Assembly: GCF_001907675.1 (NCBI RefSeq)
Contig: NZ_MPNT01000015.1
Location: forward strand, 81,564 to 145,563
DNA length: 64,000 nucleotides
Direction of reading: 5' to 3'
Source: Mycobacterium paraffinicum
GTDB lineage: Bacteria > Actinomycetota > Actinomycetes > Mycobacteriales > Mycobacteriaceae
The position numbers and the translations under genes were made by a program. Of this stretch, positions 16,483 through 25,417 are shown piece by piece. The notes under the pieces are model-generated. The model was not told the origin of the DNA, searched no databases, and was given only the letters and a program-made list of their open reading frames with translations. Numbering within the stretch: position 1 is the stretch's first letter; each line of letters starts with the position of its first letter.

Positions 16483-17704
16483 AGGGGTAGTCGGTCAATC
16501 GGATCCAGCCCTCCTCGGTGATCACCAACACCTCTTCGCTGCGGTAACCGCCGGTGCCGTCCTCCCACACCACGGGCTCCAAGACCAGCACCATGCCGGC
16601 CTGCAGGACGAAGTTCGCGTCGAATTCGGCGCCGAGATCGGTTCCGATCATGGGCATTTCGGCGGCATTCACGCCGATCCCGTGGCCCAGATAGAAGTGC
16701 GGCAGCCACGGCCTGCTTCCGCCGTTGGCCTCGATAGCGGCGCGCCCCAGATCCGCCGCCGTGGCGCCCGCTTTGGCGACGCCGAGGATAGCGGTCATGA
16801 TCTCGAACCACCGGTCGAACTGCGCCCGCTGGCGTGGCGTCGGATCCTTTCCGACGATCCAGGTGCGGCCGAAGTCCGAACAGTAACCGTGGTAGGTGAT
16901 GCTGACGTCGGTCCACAGCACGTCGCCCTCGGCCAGCTCCCGCTCCGTGGTCAGCAGCGGCAACGCCAAGTCGCCATGCGTGGTCCACACCCCGTCGGCC
17001 TTGCTGGGCGGCATCACCTGCCAGATCGGTTCCAGCATGCTGGCGGTAGCGCCCAGCTCGAAGGCCCGCCGCAAGAAGCTCGCCGACAGCTCGATCTGCC
17101 GGATCCCCGGGGCCAACCGCTTGTGCACCTCGACCATCGCCTCGTCGGTGATCCGGATGGCGGTGCGCATGCACGACAATTCGTCCGGCGTCTTCACCGC
17201 CTTCGCGGCGCTAACGACAGCCGCGGCGTCAACGGGCGCACCGCCGGGAAACAATGACTTGGCGGCGCGCGACATGGCGCCCGTGCACTCGTCGACCGCG
17301 ACCACCGCTCGGGCGGGGATCAGGTCGGCCAGCAGGCGCGCGAATTCTTCCACGCCCTCATCGAGTTCGAGATAGACCGGCCCGTGCACATGATCGGCGG
17401 GCAGGTCCGATTCCAGCGCGGCGCCCTCGCGGAACGGCAGGAACAAATGCGGCGACTCGTCCCCGGCGAGCACCACGGCGACCGGCCGCTCCACATAGGA
17501 CAAACCGGCGTCACCGAGCGGCCAACTGGTGCCGGTCGCATACACCACCGCGCTGTTGCCCAGCAGGATCAGCGCGTCGACACCGCGCTCGGCCATCGCC
17601 GAGCGCAGCCGGGTTCCGGTCTCGCGGCGCATGCGGCCCAGGTCGGGCGTCTCGGGGATCACCAGGCTGCTGGTGCCCGCGCCCGCTTGCGCGAACGTCG
17701 TCAT
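16463..17704 (-). CDS. M24 family metallopeptidase (Xaa-Pro dipeptidase-like)
   Basis: 413 aa from ATG 17704; the frame extends upstream to 17851 but overlaps the neighbouring amidohydrolase and looks non-coding. Metal ligands are complete: D266 in WTDVSI, D277 in CSDFGRTW, H341 in GHGIG, E376 in LVLEP and E390 in YRSEEVLV. Such enzymes cleave X-Pro bonds or hydrolyse creatine-like amides. It begins 9 nt after the amidohydrolase stop (17713) and overlaps the degenerate M24 gene. An amide or imide in the pathway is a possible substrate. Confidence 0.85.
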   Translation of the reverse strand: MTTFAQAGAGTSSLVIPETPDLGRMRRETGTRLRSAMAERGVDALILLGNSAVVYATGTSWPLGDAGLSYVERPVAVVLAGDESPHLFLPFREGAALESDLPADHVHGPVYLELDEGVEEFARLLADLIPARAVVAVDECTGAMSRAAKSLFPGGAPVDAAAVVSAAKAVKTPDELSCMRTAIRITDEAMVEVHKRLAPGIRQIELSASFLRRAFELGATASMLEPIWQVMPPSKADGVWTTHGDLALPLLTTERELAEGDVLWTDVSITYHGYCSDFGRTWIVGKDPTPRQRAQFDRWFEIMTAILGVAKAGATAADLGRAAIEANGGSRPWLPHFYLGHGIGVNAAEMPMIGTDLGAEFDANFVLQAGMVLVLEPVVWEDGTGGYRSEEVLVITEEGWIRLTDYPYDPYGN

Positions 17705-17712
17705 CAGGTCCC

Positions 17713-18888
17713 CTACAGGCCCAGAAATGTGGTGATGTTGCCGCTGACGATCTTCGCCGCGTCGGCGGGACCGACCGCGTCGACGACGGCGGCCAGCGAC
17801 TTCTCGGAATACCCGTAGGTGCTTTCGTTGTGGGGGTAGTCGCTGGACCACATCACCTTGTCCACGCCGATCTTGTCGATCAGCTGCAGACCGAGCGGGT
17901 CGACCATGAACGACGCGCTCATGTGATTGTCCCAGTAGTACCGCACGTCATGCTGCAACGGGCGGTTGAACATGTGCTGGTAGGACGCGACGAGGTGCTC
18001 GGCGTCCTGCAGCGCCCACGGCACCCAGGCGATGCCGCCCTCGAACCAGCCGATCCGCAGGCCGGGATGATCGTCGAGGATTCCGCCAAAGATGTACTTG
18101 GCGAACGTCTCCCGAAAGCCGTCGATGTTGATCATCATCCCGACCACGACACTGTTGAACTCCGTCGGGCTTTTCGGCGGGGTCTCCCCGATGTGGTGGG
18201 TGACGGGAAGACCCGCTGCCTCGATCTCGTCCCACACCGAGCGCATCGAAGTGCTGGAGTAGTCGATCGGGTTGCCATCGTCGTCCTTGCCCGGGTTCAG
18301 TGGCATCAGAAAAGTCTTGAGCCCCAATGACTTCAGTTCGTCCAGTGTCCGACGAGTCCCCTGGGCGTCCCACCAGTTGATCAGGCCGGCGCCGTAGAAG
18401 TGGCCGCCCGAACGCTCCTGGAGCTCGGCGATGTACTCGTTGTAGATGCGGAAGGCCAGCTCGCGCAGCTTCTTGTCCGGGTAGTGAAAAAGCGCCAGGA
18501 TCGCGTTGGGGAACGCCAGTTCTTTGTCGACGCCGTCGTCGTGCAGTTCCTGAATGCGGGCCTCGATGTTGGTGCTCGCCGCACCCGGAAGGTCGTCGTA
18601 CTGCATCAGCACGGCGCTGAAGTCTCCCGGCAGGAACGACTGGCCCTTGCGGCCTAGCTGATACGCGCCGTCCTCGTACCAGATCCGCGGCGCCTTGTCC
18701 TTGAGATCATCCGGAAAGCGTTGGTAGAAAATGTCATCCGCCAGCGAAATGTGGTTGTCCGCGGAGAACACCACGGTTCCCGCTGGCAGGCCGACGTCCG
18801 CTCCCGAGGCGTGACCGCGGCGATCCTTCGGCGCTCCGAAGCCACCGGGCGGGTAAAGCGAAACGGTGCTTGTTTGAGTCGTCATCAT
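17713..18888 (-). CDS. Amidohydrolase family protein (ACMSD-like)
   Basis: 391 aa amidohydrolase_2 protein. It has VVFSADNHISLADDIF near the N-terminus, PVTHHIGETPP in the barrel and WSSDYPHNESTYGYSEKSL near the C-terminus, giving likely metal His and catalytic Asp. ATG 18888 is preceded by GGAGGG. It leads the two M24 genes (9-nt gap) and may belong to one transcript with the P450 genes 45 nt upstream. A hydrolase or decarboxylase role on a cyclic intermediate is likely; substrate unknown. Confidence 0.82.
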   Translation of the reverse strand: MMTTQTSTVSLYPPGGFGAPKDRRGHASGADVGLPAGTVVFSADNHISLADDIFYQRFPDDLKDKAPRIWYEDGAYQLGRKGQSFLPGDFSAVLMQYDDLPGAASTNIEARIQELHDDGVDKELAFPNAILALFHYPDKKLRELAFRIYNEYIAELQERSGGHFYGAGLINWWDAQGTRRTLDELKSLGLKTFLMPLNPGKDDDGNPIDYSSTSMRSVWDEIEAAGLPVTHHIGETPPKSPTEFNSVVVGMMINIDGFRETFAKYIFGGILDDHPGLRIGWFEGGIAWVPWALQDAEHLVASYQHMFNRPLQHDVRYYWDNHMSASFMVDPLGLQLIDKIGVDKVMWSSDYPHNESTYGYSEKSLAAVVDAVGPADAAKIVSGNITTFLGL

Positions 18889-18933
18889 TGACCCTCCATT
18901 CGGATCGGCGTTGTGAGCGTAGCGACCCGGGGG

Positions 18934-20181
18934 CTACCAGGTCACCGGTAGTTCGTAGACGCCGTAGGCGAGCCGGTCGTCTTTGAGGGGCACGTCGTCG
19001 ACCGGGATGGCGAGTTCGAGCGTCGGGATGCGGCGGAACAGGGTGCGGTACACGATTTGCAGCTCGGCGCGGGCGAGTTGCTGTCCCACGCATTGATGTC
19101 GGCCGTACCCGAACGCGACGTTGCGGTCGGCCCCGGAGCGGTGCAGGTACAACCGGTCGGGCTCGGGGAAGGCGTGCGGATCCCAGTTGGCCGGGGCCAG
19201 GTCGATGATGATTCCTTCGCCGGCCCGGATCGTCTCCCCGGCGATGTGGATGTCTTCGAGCGCGACGCGTCGCTGACCGTTCTGAATGATGCTGAGGTAG
19301 CGCAACAATTCCTCGACCGCGCTGGCGATGACCTTGGGATCCTCGGCGTCGCGCAGCACCGCCAGCTGGTCCGGATTCACCAGCAGTGCGAGCACCCCGA
19401 GGCCGATCATGTTAGAGGTGGTCTCGTGCCCGGCGATCAACAACCCGGTGCCCAGCTGCGCCGCCTCTTTCACGCTCAGCTCGCCGGCCTTCACCCGCTC
19501 GGCGAGGTCGGACACCGCATCCTCAGCCGGATCGTCCATCTTGGCCTCGACCAGCTTGGCCAGATACCTGTTCAGGCTCATGGCGCCCTTGGCGGTGTCT
19601 TCACCCGTCGCGTACCGCGCAAGGCCGACGTTCGCGTGGTGCTGGAACATGTCGGCGTCCTCATAGGGAACCCCGAGGAGCTGGCTGATCACCAACGACG
19701 GGACGGGCAACGCCAACGCGGTGACCACATCGGCGGGCCGCGGTCCGGCCAGCATTGCGTCGATGTGGTCGTCGGTGATCCGCTGGATGGTCGGGCGCAG
19801 ACCCTCAACGCGCTTGAACGTGAACGGTTTCGACAGCATGCGCCGGAACCGGGTGTGCTCTTCCCCGTCGGCGGTGAAGACCGAACGGGGCCGCTTGTGC
19901 ACCGTGGACAACATGCCCGCGTTCCAGTGCGGAAAACCGGGTAGCCGGTCGTCAACGCTGACCCGCGCATCCGAAAACAGTTCGCGCACCTGGTCGTACC
20001 CGGTGATGAGCCACGGTGTGCTGCCGTCCCAGATCCGAACTCGGGACAGCGGCCGCGCCTCGGCCAGCGCCATGACGCCCGGCGGCGGGGCGAACGGACA
20101 GCCCGCTCGCCTCGGCATCGGATAATCGGGGATCTCGGAGGCCGCCTGGGCCGCGGACGTGTTTGTCAGCGCTTCCGACAT
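18934..20181 (-). CDS. Cytochrome P450
   Basis: 415 aa soluble bacterial P450. The I-helix has LIAGHETTSN (oxygen activation), the K-helix EELLRY (ExxR) and the heme loop FGYGRHQCVGQQLARAE with Cys364 as ligand. ATG 20181 is chosen because it overlaps the ferredoxin end tightly and avoids a basic, repetitive upstream extension. The ferredoxin directly upstream is its likely electron donor. It would hydroxylate a hydrophobic substrate of the cluster. The CYP family number cannot be given without a search. Confidence 0.92.
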   Translation of the reverse strand: MSEALTNTSAAQAASEIPDYPMPRRAGCPFAPPPGVMALAEARPLSRVRIWDGSTPWLITGYDQVRELFSDARVSVDDRLPGFPHWNAGMLSTVHKRPRSVFTADGEEHTRFRRMLSKPFTFKRVEGLRPTIQRITDDHIDAMLAGPRPADVVTALALPVPSLVISQLLGVPYEDADMFQHHANVGLARYATGEDTAKGAMSLNRYLAKLVEAKMDDPAEDAVSDLAERVKAGELSVKEAAQLGTGLLIAGHETTSNMIGLGVLALLVNPDQLAVLRDAEDPKVIASAVEELLRYLSIIQNGQRRVALEDIHIAGETIRAGEGIIIDLAPANWDPHAFPEPDRLYLHRSGADRNVAFGYGRHQCVGQQLARAELQIVYRTLFRRIPTLELAIPVDDVPLKDDRLAYGVYELPVTW

Positions 20182-20182
20182 G

Positions 20183-20377
20183 TCATTCCTCGATGTGGAT
20201 GGCCAGCGCGGGGCAAGCCGCGGCCGCCCGCCGTGCGCCCTCGGCCTGATCGGGCGATGGACTGGGGTCGAGCAGAACCACGACGCCGTCGTCGTCGCGC
20301 TGGTCGAACACCTCGGGCGCATTGAGCACGCAGTTCCCCGACGACGCGCAGACGTCTTGGTCGACAGTCACTTTCAT
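20183..20377 (-). CDS. 3Fe-4S type ferredoxin, P450 redox partner
   Basis: 64 aa, too short to stand out in its long frame. MKVTVDQDVCASSGNCVLNA with C10 and C16, then C55-P in AAAACPALAI, gives the three-cysteine pattern of small actinobacterial 3Fe-4S ferredoxins. It ends 2 nt before the P450 start and begins 12 nt after the TetR stop. It carries electrons from a ferredoxin reductase to the P450. Confidence 0.9.
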   Translation of the reverse strand: MKVTVDQDVCASSGNCVLNAPEVFDQRDDDGVVVLLDPSPSPDQAEGARRAAAACPALAIHIEE

Positions 20378-20388
20378 CTGCAGACCTT

Positions 20389-21054
20389 TCACTCGTACGG
20401 CGTGACGGGCGCCAGCCACATGCCCACGATCGCGTCGATGAGGCCCGACGCCGCGGCCCGCCACGAGCGGTGGGGCGGCGAAGCGCCCGCGGCAAGGGCG
20501 CGTTCCCGGTCGGCGCACGTGTGCATCAACAGGTTGCGGGCCATGATGTTTCGTTCGAAGTGCACATCGGCAGGCAGGTCCGGCAGGCAGCGGTTGATGC
20601 CCTCGACGACCTGAACCAGGGACGGTGAACTCAAAGCGCCCTTGACGATGATGTTGTAGTACGCGGGATCGGTCATCGCCTGTGCCGCGAACCGCGCATA
20701 CCAGGTGGGATTGCCGAGCTCCTCCAGGTGATCGGTGAGCGGGCGCACCAGGCAGGCCACCCAATCCCTCATATCGGGGGATTCCTTCGAGTCGTGCAGC
20801 TCGGCCACCATCTGCTCGCGCAACTGTTCGACCGGCCGGCGGTGTTTGTGTTCGATCGCCCGAACCAGGTCGGCCTTGGTGCCGAAGTGGTAGCCCACCG
20901 CGGCATTGTTGCCCTGACCGGCGGCCTCGCTCACCTGCCGGTTCGACACCGCGAACATGCCGTGCTCGGCGTACAACCGCTCGGCCGCAACCAGGATCGC
21001 TTCCTGGGTGGAACTGGCCCGCTCGGTGCGCACGGCCCGGCCGAGAGTAGTCAC
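20389..21054 (-). CDS. TetR-family regulator of the P450/ferredoxin and SDR genes
   Basis: 221 aa from GTG 21054. The N-terminal HTH is AILVAAERLYAEHGMFAVSNRQVSEAAGQGNNAAVGYHFGTKADLVRAI. The frame stays open to 21186, but that part would translate the operator. A dyad at 21081-21102 lies 27 nt upstream of the start and an almost identical dyad lies 28 nt upstream of the SDR at 21904-22710, which suggests autoregulation and control of the SDR. It heads a TetR-ferredoxin-P450 transcript, so substrate sensing and oxidation are coupled. Confidence 0.87.
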   Translation of the reverse strand: MTTLGRAVRTERASSTQEAILVAAERLYAEHGMFAVSNRQVSEAAGQGNNAAVGYHFGTKADLVRAIEHKHRRPVEQLREQMVAELHDSKESPDMRDWVACLVRPLTDHLEELGNPTWYARFAAQAMTDPAYYNIIVKGALSSPSLVQVVEGINRCLPDLPADVHFERNIMARNLLMHTCADRERALAAGASPPHRSWRAAASGLIDAIVGMWLAPVTPYE

Positions 21055-21080
21055 CCGAACAGTCAACCGCGGGTCGGCGA

Positions 21081-21102
21081 TTAAGTCAAGCGATTGATTT
21101 AA
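21081..21102. promoter_or_regulatory. Operator-like dyad upstream of TetR (copy 1 of 2)
   Basis: 22-bp imperfect palindrome, TTAAGTCAAGC on the left and GATTGATTTAA on the right; conserved parts are TTAA-TCAA and TTGA-TTAA. It differs from the copy at 22738 at only two central bases. Confidence 0.78.
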
Positions 21103-21249
21103 TTTGCGCTGGTGTCGTCCTTCGGTGCCACATGGCGGACAGCCGGTGACAAAGGTCCCTCGTCCGAGTCGGCCCACGTGGGTCACGATGGCTTCTTGCG
21201 CGGCGGCGACGTGGCGGTGTCCGGACGGTGAACCATTGCGGGGGTAGGC

Positions 21250-21894
21250 ATGTTGTCAGCCAGCCGGATCTCGGCGATCGAGGAATCCGCCTGGTTCCAA
21301 TCGAAGTGGTCGCCGTACCTGTTGGCCGACGCCGACTTGCGGATCCGCGCGGTGAACTCGGCATGCGAACGCGTGACGGGGCATCCGCGCGAAGACATGC
21401 TGGGCCACCCGCTGTTCGACGTCTTCCCGGACAACCCGGCCGATCCCGAAGCAGACGGCGTGGCCAACGTGTCCGCGTCGCTGGAGTTGGTTTTCCGCCG
21501 GGGGGTCCGGCACTGGATGGGGGTCCAGCGCTACGACCTCCCCGACCGGCGAAACCCGGGCGCGTTCGTCTACAGGGTCTGGACGCCGATGAACGACCCG
21601 ATCAAGGAAGGCAAGAAGACCGTCGCCGTGCTGCAGCACGCCCAGGACGTCACCCGCGTCGTACCCCCGACGCCGGAGGAGCACGCATATCCGAAACTCT
21701 TCGAGTTGAGGAGGGCGGCCGAGGTGCTTGGGCGCCAGTTTCCCGACCTCCCCAGCGAAGCGGTGCTCGGCGTCCTGACACACTCGCACAGCGTGATCAC
21801 GGAAAGCGCTGGCGCCGAAGATCTTGAGCGCGCGCAGGCGCTGGCCAGGCTACGGCTGGAAACCCACGCCGGACATCCCGCTCAAGAACCTTGA
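21250..21894 (+). CDS. PAS-domain protein
   Basis: 214 aa. Residues about 20-130 form a PAS fold: SPYLLADADLRIRAVNSACERVTGHPREDMLGHPLFDVFPDNP (the I/V-N-x-A-x-x-x-x-T-G core), then YRVWTPMNDP and VLQHAQDVTRVV. No kinase, cyclase or HTH domain follows; the C-terminal 70 residues are helical. ATG 21250 has a GGGGGT stretch 5 nt upstream. It is divergent from TetR 20389-21054, though not directly at the dyad, and convergent with the SDR. It may be a stand-alone ligand sensor of a type common near mycobacterial catabolic genes. Confidence 0.75.
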   Translation: MLSASRISAIEESAWFQSKWSPYLLADADLRIRAVNSACERVTGHPREDMLGHPLFDVFPDNPADPEADGVANVSASLELVFRRGVRHWMGVQRYDLPDRRNPGAFVYRVWTPMNDPIKEGKKTVAVLQHAQDVTRVVPPTPEEHAYPKLFELRRAAEVLGRQFPDLPSEAVLGVLTHSHSVITESAGAEDLERAQALARLRLETHAGHPAQEP

Positions 21895-21903
21895 CGCGGT
21901 CCC

Positions 21904-22710
21904 TCACTCGCCCTTGCGGGGGCGAATGACCTTGCCGGCGGATGTCCCCCCGTCTACCGGCAGCACGGTCCCGGTGACATAGCGCGACCGGTCGCTGGCG
22001 AAGTACAACGCCGCCTCGGCGACGTCGTCGGGCGTGCCCTCCCGCTTGAGTGGCCGGTCGTCACGCATCCCTTGCCGAATCCTCGCCTCGAACCGGGCCA
22101 GCTCATCCGGGTCCACGTCGACCGCCGACGACGCCAGGATCGGCGTGGGGATGCTGCCGGGGGCAATCGCGTTGACTCGAATCTCGTGGCGCGCCAACTC
22201 GATTGCCGCCGACTTGGTGAACTGGATGACCGCGGCCTTCGAGGCGCGGTAGACCATCACCCCGCCGCCCGCCTGGATTCCGCCGATCGACGTCAGGTTG
22301 ATGATCGATCCGCCGCCGCTTTGGGCCATGTGGCGGGCGGCATCCCGGGTGCCGGCCATCACCCCCAGGACGTTGACCCCCATCACCCGGTGGAAATCGG
22401 CCAGGTCGTCGTCGAGCAATCGGCGCAGGGGGCTGGAAATTCCGGCGTTGTTGACCATCACGTGCAGCCCGCCGAATGTCTCGACGGTGGCCGAGACCAA
22501 CGCCCCGACCTGTTCGGGATCGGAGACGTCCGTACGCCGAAACAGCGCCTCGGGGCCCAATGTGGCGGCCAGCTTCTCGCCCCGGTCCGCCTCGATGTCG
22601 GCGATGACGACCCGCGCCCCCTCGGTCGCAAACCGTTCCGCTATTCCGCGACCGATGCCGGACGCGGCGCCGGTGACGATCGCAACCTTGCCAGCCAATT
22701 CGTTGACCAC
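21904..22710 (-). CDS. Short-chain dehydrogenase/reductase under TetR control
   Basis: 268 aa classical SDR: TGAASGIGRGIAERFATEG, MVNNAGI, YRASKAA and FASDRSRYVTGTVLPVDGG. ATG 22710 is 28 nt from the dyad at 22738-22759, the same one that precedes the TetR gene. Its catalytic Tyr-x-x-x-Lys is intact. It probably acts with the P450 on the same compound, for example by oxidising the alcohol the P450 makes; this is inferred from shared regulation. Confidence 0.87.
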   Translation of the reverse strand: MVNELAGKVAIVTGAASGIGRGIAERFATEGARVVIADIEADRGEKLAATLGPEALFRRTDVSDPEQVGALVSATVETFGGLHVMVNNAGISSPLRRLLDDDLADFHRVMGVNVLGVMAGTRDAARHMAQSGGGSIINLTSIGGIQAGGGVMVYRASKAAVIQFTKSAAIELARHEIRVNAIAPGSIPTPILASSAVDVDPDELARFEARIRQGMRDDRPLKREGTPDDVAEAALYFASDRSRYVTGTVLPVDGGTSAGKVIRPRKGE

Positions 22711-22737
22711 CCGACGAGTTAATCCGCGTCGGCCGGG

Positions 22738-22759
22738 TTAAGTCAAGCAGTTGATTTAA
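22738..22759. promoter_or_regulatory. Operator-like dyad upstream of SDR (copy 2 of 2)
   Basis: 22-bp palindrome with left half TTAAGTCAAGC and right half AGTTGATTTAA, located 28 nt upstream of the SDR start. Matches the dyad at 21081-21102 in 20 of 22 bases. Confidence 0.78.
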
Positions 22760-22858
22760 GCACAGGGCGGGGGTCGATGGGCCCCAAGGGTTCCGCTTGC
22801 CCCGTGCGCACGCCATGCTGAGTGGGCCAGTGCATCCGGAGACTCGGGAGGATGGCTC

Positions 22859-23626
22859 ATGAGGGTTCTGGTCGTCGGGGGCAGCGGACTCATCGGATCG
22901 CAGGTTGTCGCCCAGCTCACCGAGCTGGGACACGAGGCGATCCCCGCCTCGCCCAGGTCGGGGGTCAACACTGTCACCGGCGAAGGCCTCGCCGAGGCTC
23001 TTGCCGGTGTCGACACCGTTGTGGACGTCTCCAACTCACCGTCCTGGGCCGATGACGATGTGCTGAACTTCTTCACCACCTCCACCCGCAACCTCCTCGA
23101 CGCGGAGCGGGCCGCCGGCGCCCAGCACCACGTCGCGCTCTCGATCGTGGGAGCCGACCGGACGGCCGAAAGCGGCTACATGCGGGCGAAAGTGGCTCAG
23201 GAAAAGGAGATAGTGGAAGCGGGATTTCCGTATTCGATCGTGCGGGCGACCCAGTTCTTCGAATTCGTTGGCGGCATTGCCGATTCGATGGCCGACGGCT
23301 CCACGGTCCGCGCCCCGCATGGCGCGTTCCAACCCATTGCCGCGTCGGACGTCGCCACGGCCGTGACCCACACGGCGACCGGTGACCCGCTCAACGGCGT
23401 AATCAATATCGCCGGCCCCGAGAAGCGGGGTATGGACGATTTCATCCGGGCCCGGTTTGCCGCGACCGGCGACGACCGCCAGGTGATTACCGACGACGGC
23501 GCCCGCTATTACGGTGCCGTGCTCGACGATCGCAGCATCGTCCCCGTCGACGGTGAAGACACGACGATATATCCGACCCGCTTCGAAGACTGGATGGCTT
23601 CCGCGGAGCAGAGCGACGCCCATTAG
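22859..23626 (+). CDS. NmrA-like/atypical SDR family NAD(P)-binding protein
   Basis: 255 aa extended SDR. VLVVGGSGLIGSQVVAQL is the NAD(P) motif; YMRAKVAQEKEIVEAGFPYSIVRATQFFEFV is the usual mid-section of NmrA-like proteins; there is no classical YxxxK active site. Related proteins act as redox sensors or as reductases. ATG 22859 follows GGAGGATGGCTC. The gene stands alone between the SDR and the multicopper oxidase. Confidence 0.8.
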   Translation: MRVLVVGGSGLIGSQVVAQLTELGHEAIPASPRSGVNTVTGEGLAEALAGVDTVVDVSNSPSWADDDVLNFFTTSTRNLLDAERAAGAQHHVALSIVGADRTAESGYMRAKVAQEKEIVEAGFPYSIVRATQFFEFVGGIADSMADGSTVRAPHGAFQPIAASDVATAVTHTATGDPLNGVINIAGPEKRGMDDFIRARFAATGDDRQVITDDGARYYGAVLDDRSIVPVDGEDTTIYPTRFEDWMASAEQSDAH

Positions 23627-23782
23627 GAGACCAAGCGCGTCGAGATCGCCGTGAGGGCTGGGCTTGCCTTCGATGGCACGACCCGGCGGCAAACTCGACA
23701 CCACCGCATCGGTAGTTGCGCTGAGCCCCGCGGCCGAGCACGGTATAAGACGCCGGAGATCGATGACGACGAGGAGCGATCA

Positions 23783-25417
23783 ATGCCTGTGCGACCCACA
23801 AGCGGCGCCCCCGTGGCGGAAACCCGGCTCAGCAGGCGAGGATTCATCGCCGCCGGCATCGCCGGCGGGTTCGCGCTCGCGGCATGCAGTCAATCCAAGC
23901 CCGCGCTGACGGGCAATGCGCAGATGGCCGCCGCCATCGACGCCGCCGAGGCGGCCAGGCCGCACAGTGGCCGCACCGTCACGGCCAGCCTGACCGCCCA
24001 GCAGGTCCAGGTCGATATCGGCGGCCCCGTTGTCCGCACGCTGGCCTACGGCAACTCGATCCCCGGGGCACCGATCCGGGCGCGCATCGGTGACGAGCTG
24101 GTGGTGACCGTGTCGAACCGGCTCGACCACCCGACGTCGGTGCACTGGCACGGCATCGCGCTGCGCAACGACATGGACGGTGCCGCACCCGCGAGCCCGA
24201 ACATCTCCGCCGGCCAGGACTTCACCTACCGCTTCTCCGTCCCGAATGCCGGCACCTACTGGGCCCACCCGCACACCGGCGGCCTGGACGCCGACACGGG
24301 ACTGTACCTGCCGGTCATCGTCGACGACCCGAGCGAGGGCAATTACGACGTCGAATGGATCGTCGTTCTCGATGACTGGACCGACGGCCTCGGCAAGTCG
24401 CCGCAGCAGCTCTACACCGAGCTGACCAACCCGAACAAACCCACCGCACCAAGCCCGCCCGAAACGACGACGACGACGCCGACCACTTCGACGACCTCGA
24501 CGACGAGCGAGACCTCGACGACGTCCTCGACGAGTGAGACCTCGGCAACGCCGACCAGCTCGACGAGCCCGCCGTCCCCGACGTCACGGGGAAGCGTCGG
24601 CCGAAGCGATCTGCTCGGCGGCGACGCCGGGGACATCGCCTACCCCTACTACCTGATCAACGGCCGAATCCCGGCCGCCCCCATGACGTTCAACGCGAAG
24701 CCGGGACAGCGCATCCGGATCCGCTTCATCAACACCGGCTCCGACACCACATTCCGCGTCGCGCTGGCCGGCCATTCGATGACGGTCACCCACACCGACG
24801 GCTACCCCGTGGTGCCTACCCAGGTCGACGCGCTGCTGATTGGGATGGCCGAGCGCTACGACGTCATTGTGACCGCCGCCGACGGCGTATTCCCCTTGGT
24901 TGCACTCGCGGAGGGGAAGAACGCTCTGGCGCGCACGCTGCTGTCCACCGGGGCGGGCACCCCGCCCGACCCCGGATTCCAACCGGCCGAACTCAACCGG
25001 CGGGTGGGCACGGTGGAGATGTTCACGGCCACAACGCCGGTGAATCTGGGCCGGCCGCAGCCGGGCCTGAACCTCCCGGTGGTGTTGGGCGGCAATATGG
25101 TCCAATACAACTGGACCATCAACGGAAAGCCTTACAGCGACACCGAACCGTTGCACGTCCGGCAGGGGGAACGCCCCACGATCACGTTCGACAACACCAC
25201 GATCATGTACCACCCGATTCACCTGCACGGCCACACGTTTCAACTGATCAAGTCCGACGGCAGCCCCGGTCCCCGTAAGGACACCCTGATGGTGCTGCCC
25301 AAGCAGAAGCTGCTCGCCGTGCTGGTGGCCGACAATCCGGGCCTGTGGATGTTGCACTGCCACAACACCTATCACCAAGAGGCCGGGATGCAGACCCGGC
25401 TGGACTACGTTTTCTAG
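23783..25417 (+). CDS. mmcO: Multicopper oxidase, MmcO-type Tat lipoprotein
   Basis: 544 aa from ATG 23783. A Tat signal (SRRGFIAAGIAGGFALAAC) ends in a lipobox with lipidation Cys35. Copper ligands are complete: HWHG, WAHPHTG, HPIHLHGHT and HCHNTYH. From memory the protein aligns along its length with M. tuberculosis MmcO (Rv0846c), an envelope multicopper oxidase with a role in copper resistance. The odd part is a Thr/Ser/Pro-rich tract at about residues 225-275 just before LLGGDAGDIAYPYY, longer than the linker I recall in the tuberculosis protein. It probably oxidises Cu(I) or phenolic substrates outside the membrane. Confidence 0.9.
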   Translation: MPVRPTSGAPVAETRLSRRGFIAAGIAGGFALAACSQSKPALTGNAQMAAAIDAAEAARPHSGRTVTASLTAQQVQVDIGGPVVRTLAYGNSIPGAPIRARIGDELVVTVSNRLDHPTSVHWHGIALRNDMDGAAPASPNISAGQDFTYRFSVPNAGTYWAHPHTGGLDADTGLYLPVIVDDPSEGNYDVEWIVVLDDWTDGLGKSPQQLYTELTNPNKPTAPSPPETTTTTPTTSTTSTTSETSTTSSTSETSATPTSSTSPPSPTSRGSVGRSDLLGGDAGDIAYPYYLINGRIPAAPMTFNAKPGQRIRIRFINTGSDTTFRVALAGHSMTVTHTDGYPVVPTQVDALLIGMAERYDVIVTAADGVFPLVALAEGKNALARTLLSTGAGTPPDPGFQPAELNRRVGTVEMFTATTPVNLGRPQPGLNLPVVLGGNMVQYNWTINGKPYSDTEPLHVRQGERPTITFDNTTIMYHPIHLHGHTFQLIKSDGSPGPRKDTLMVLPKQKLLAVLVADNPGLWMLHCHNTYHQEAGMQTRLDYVF

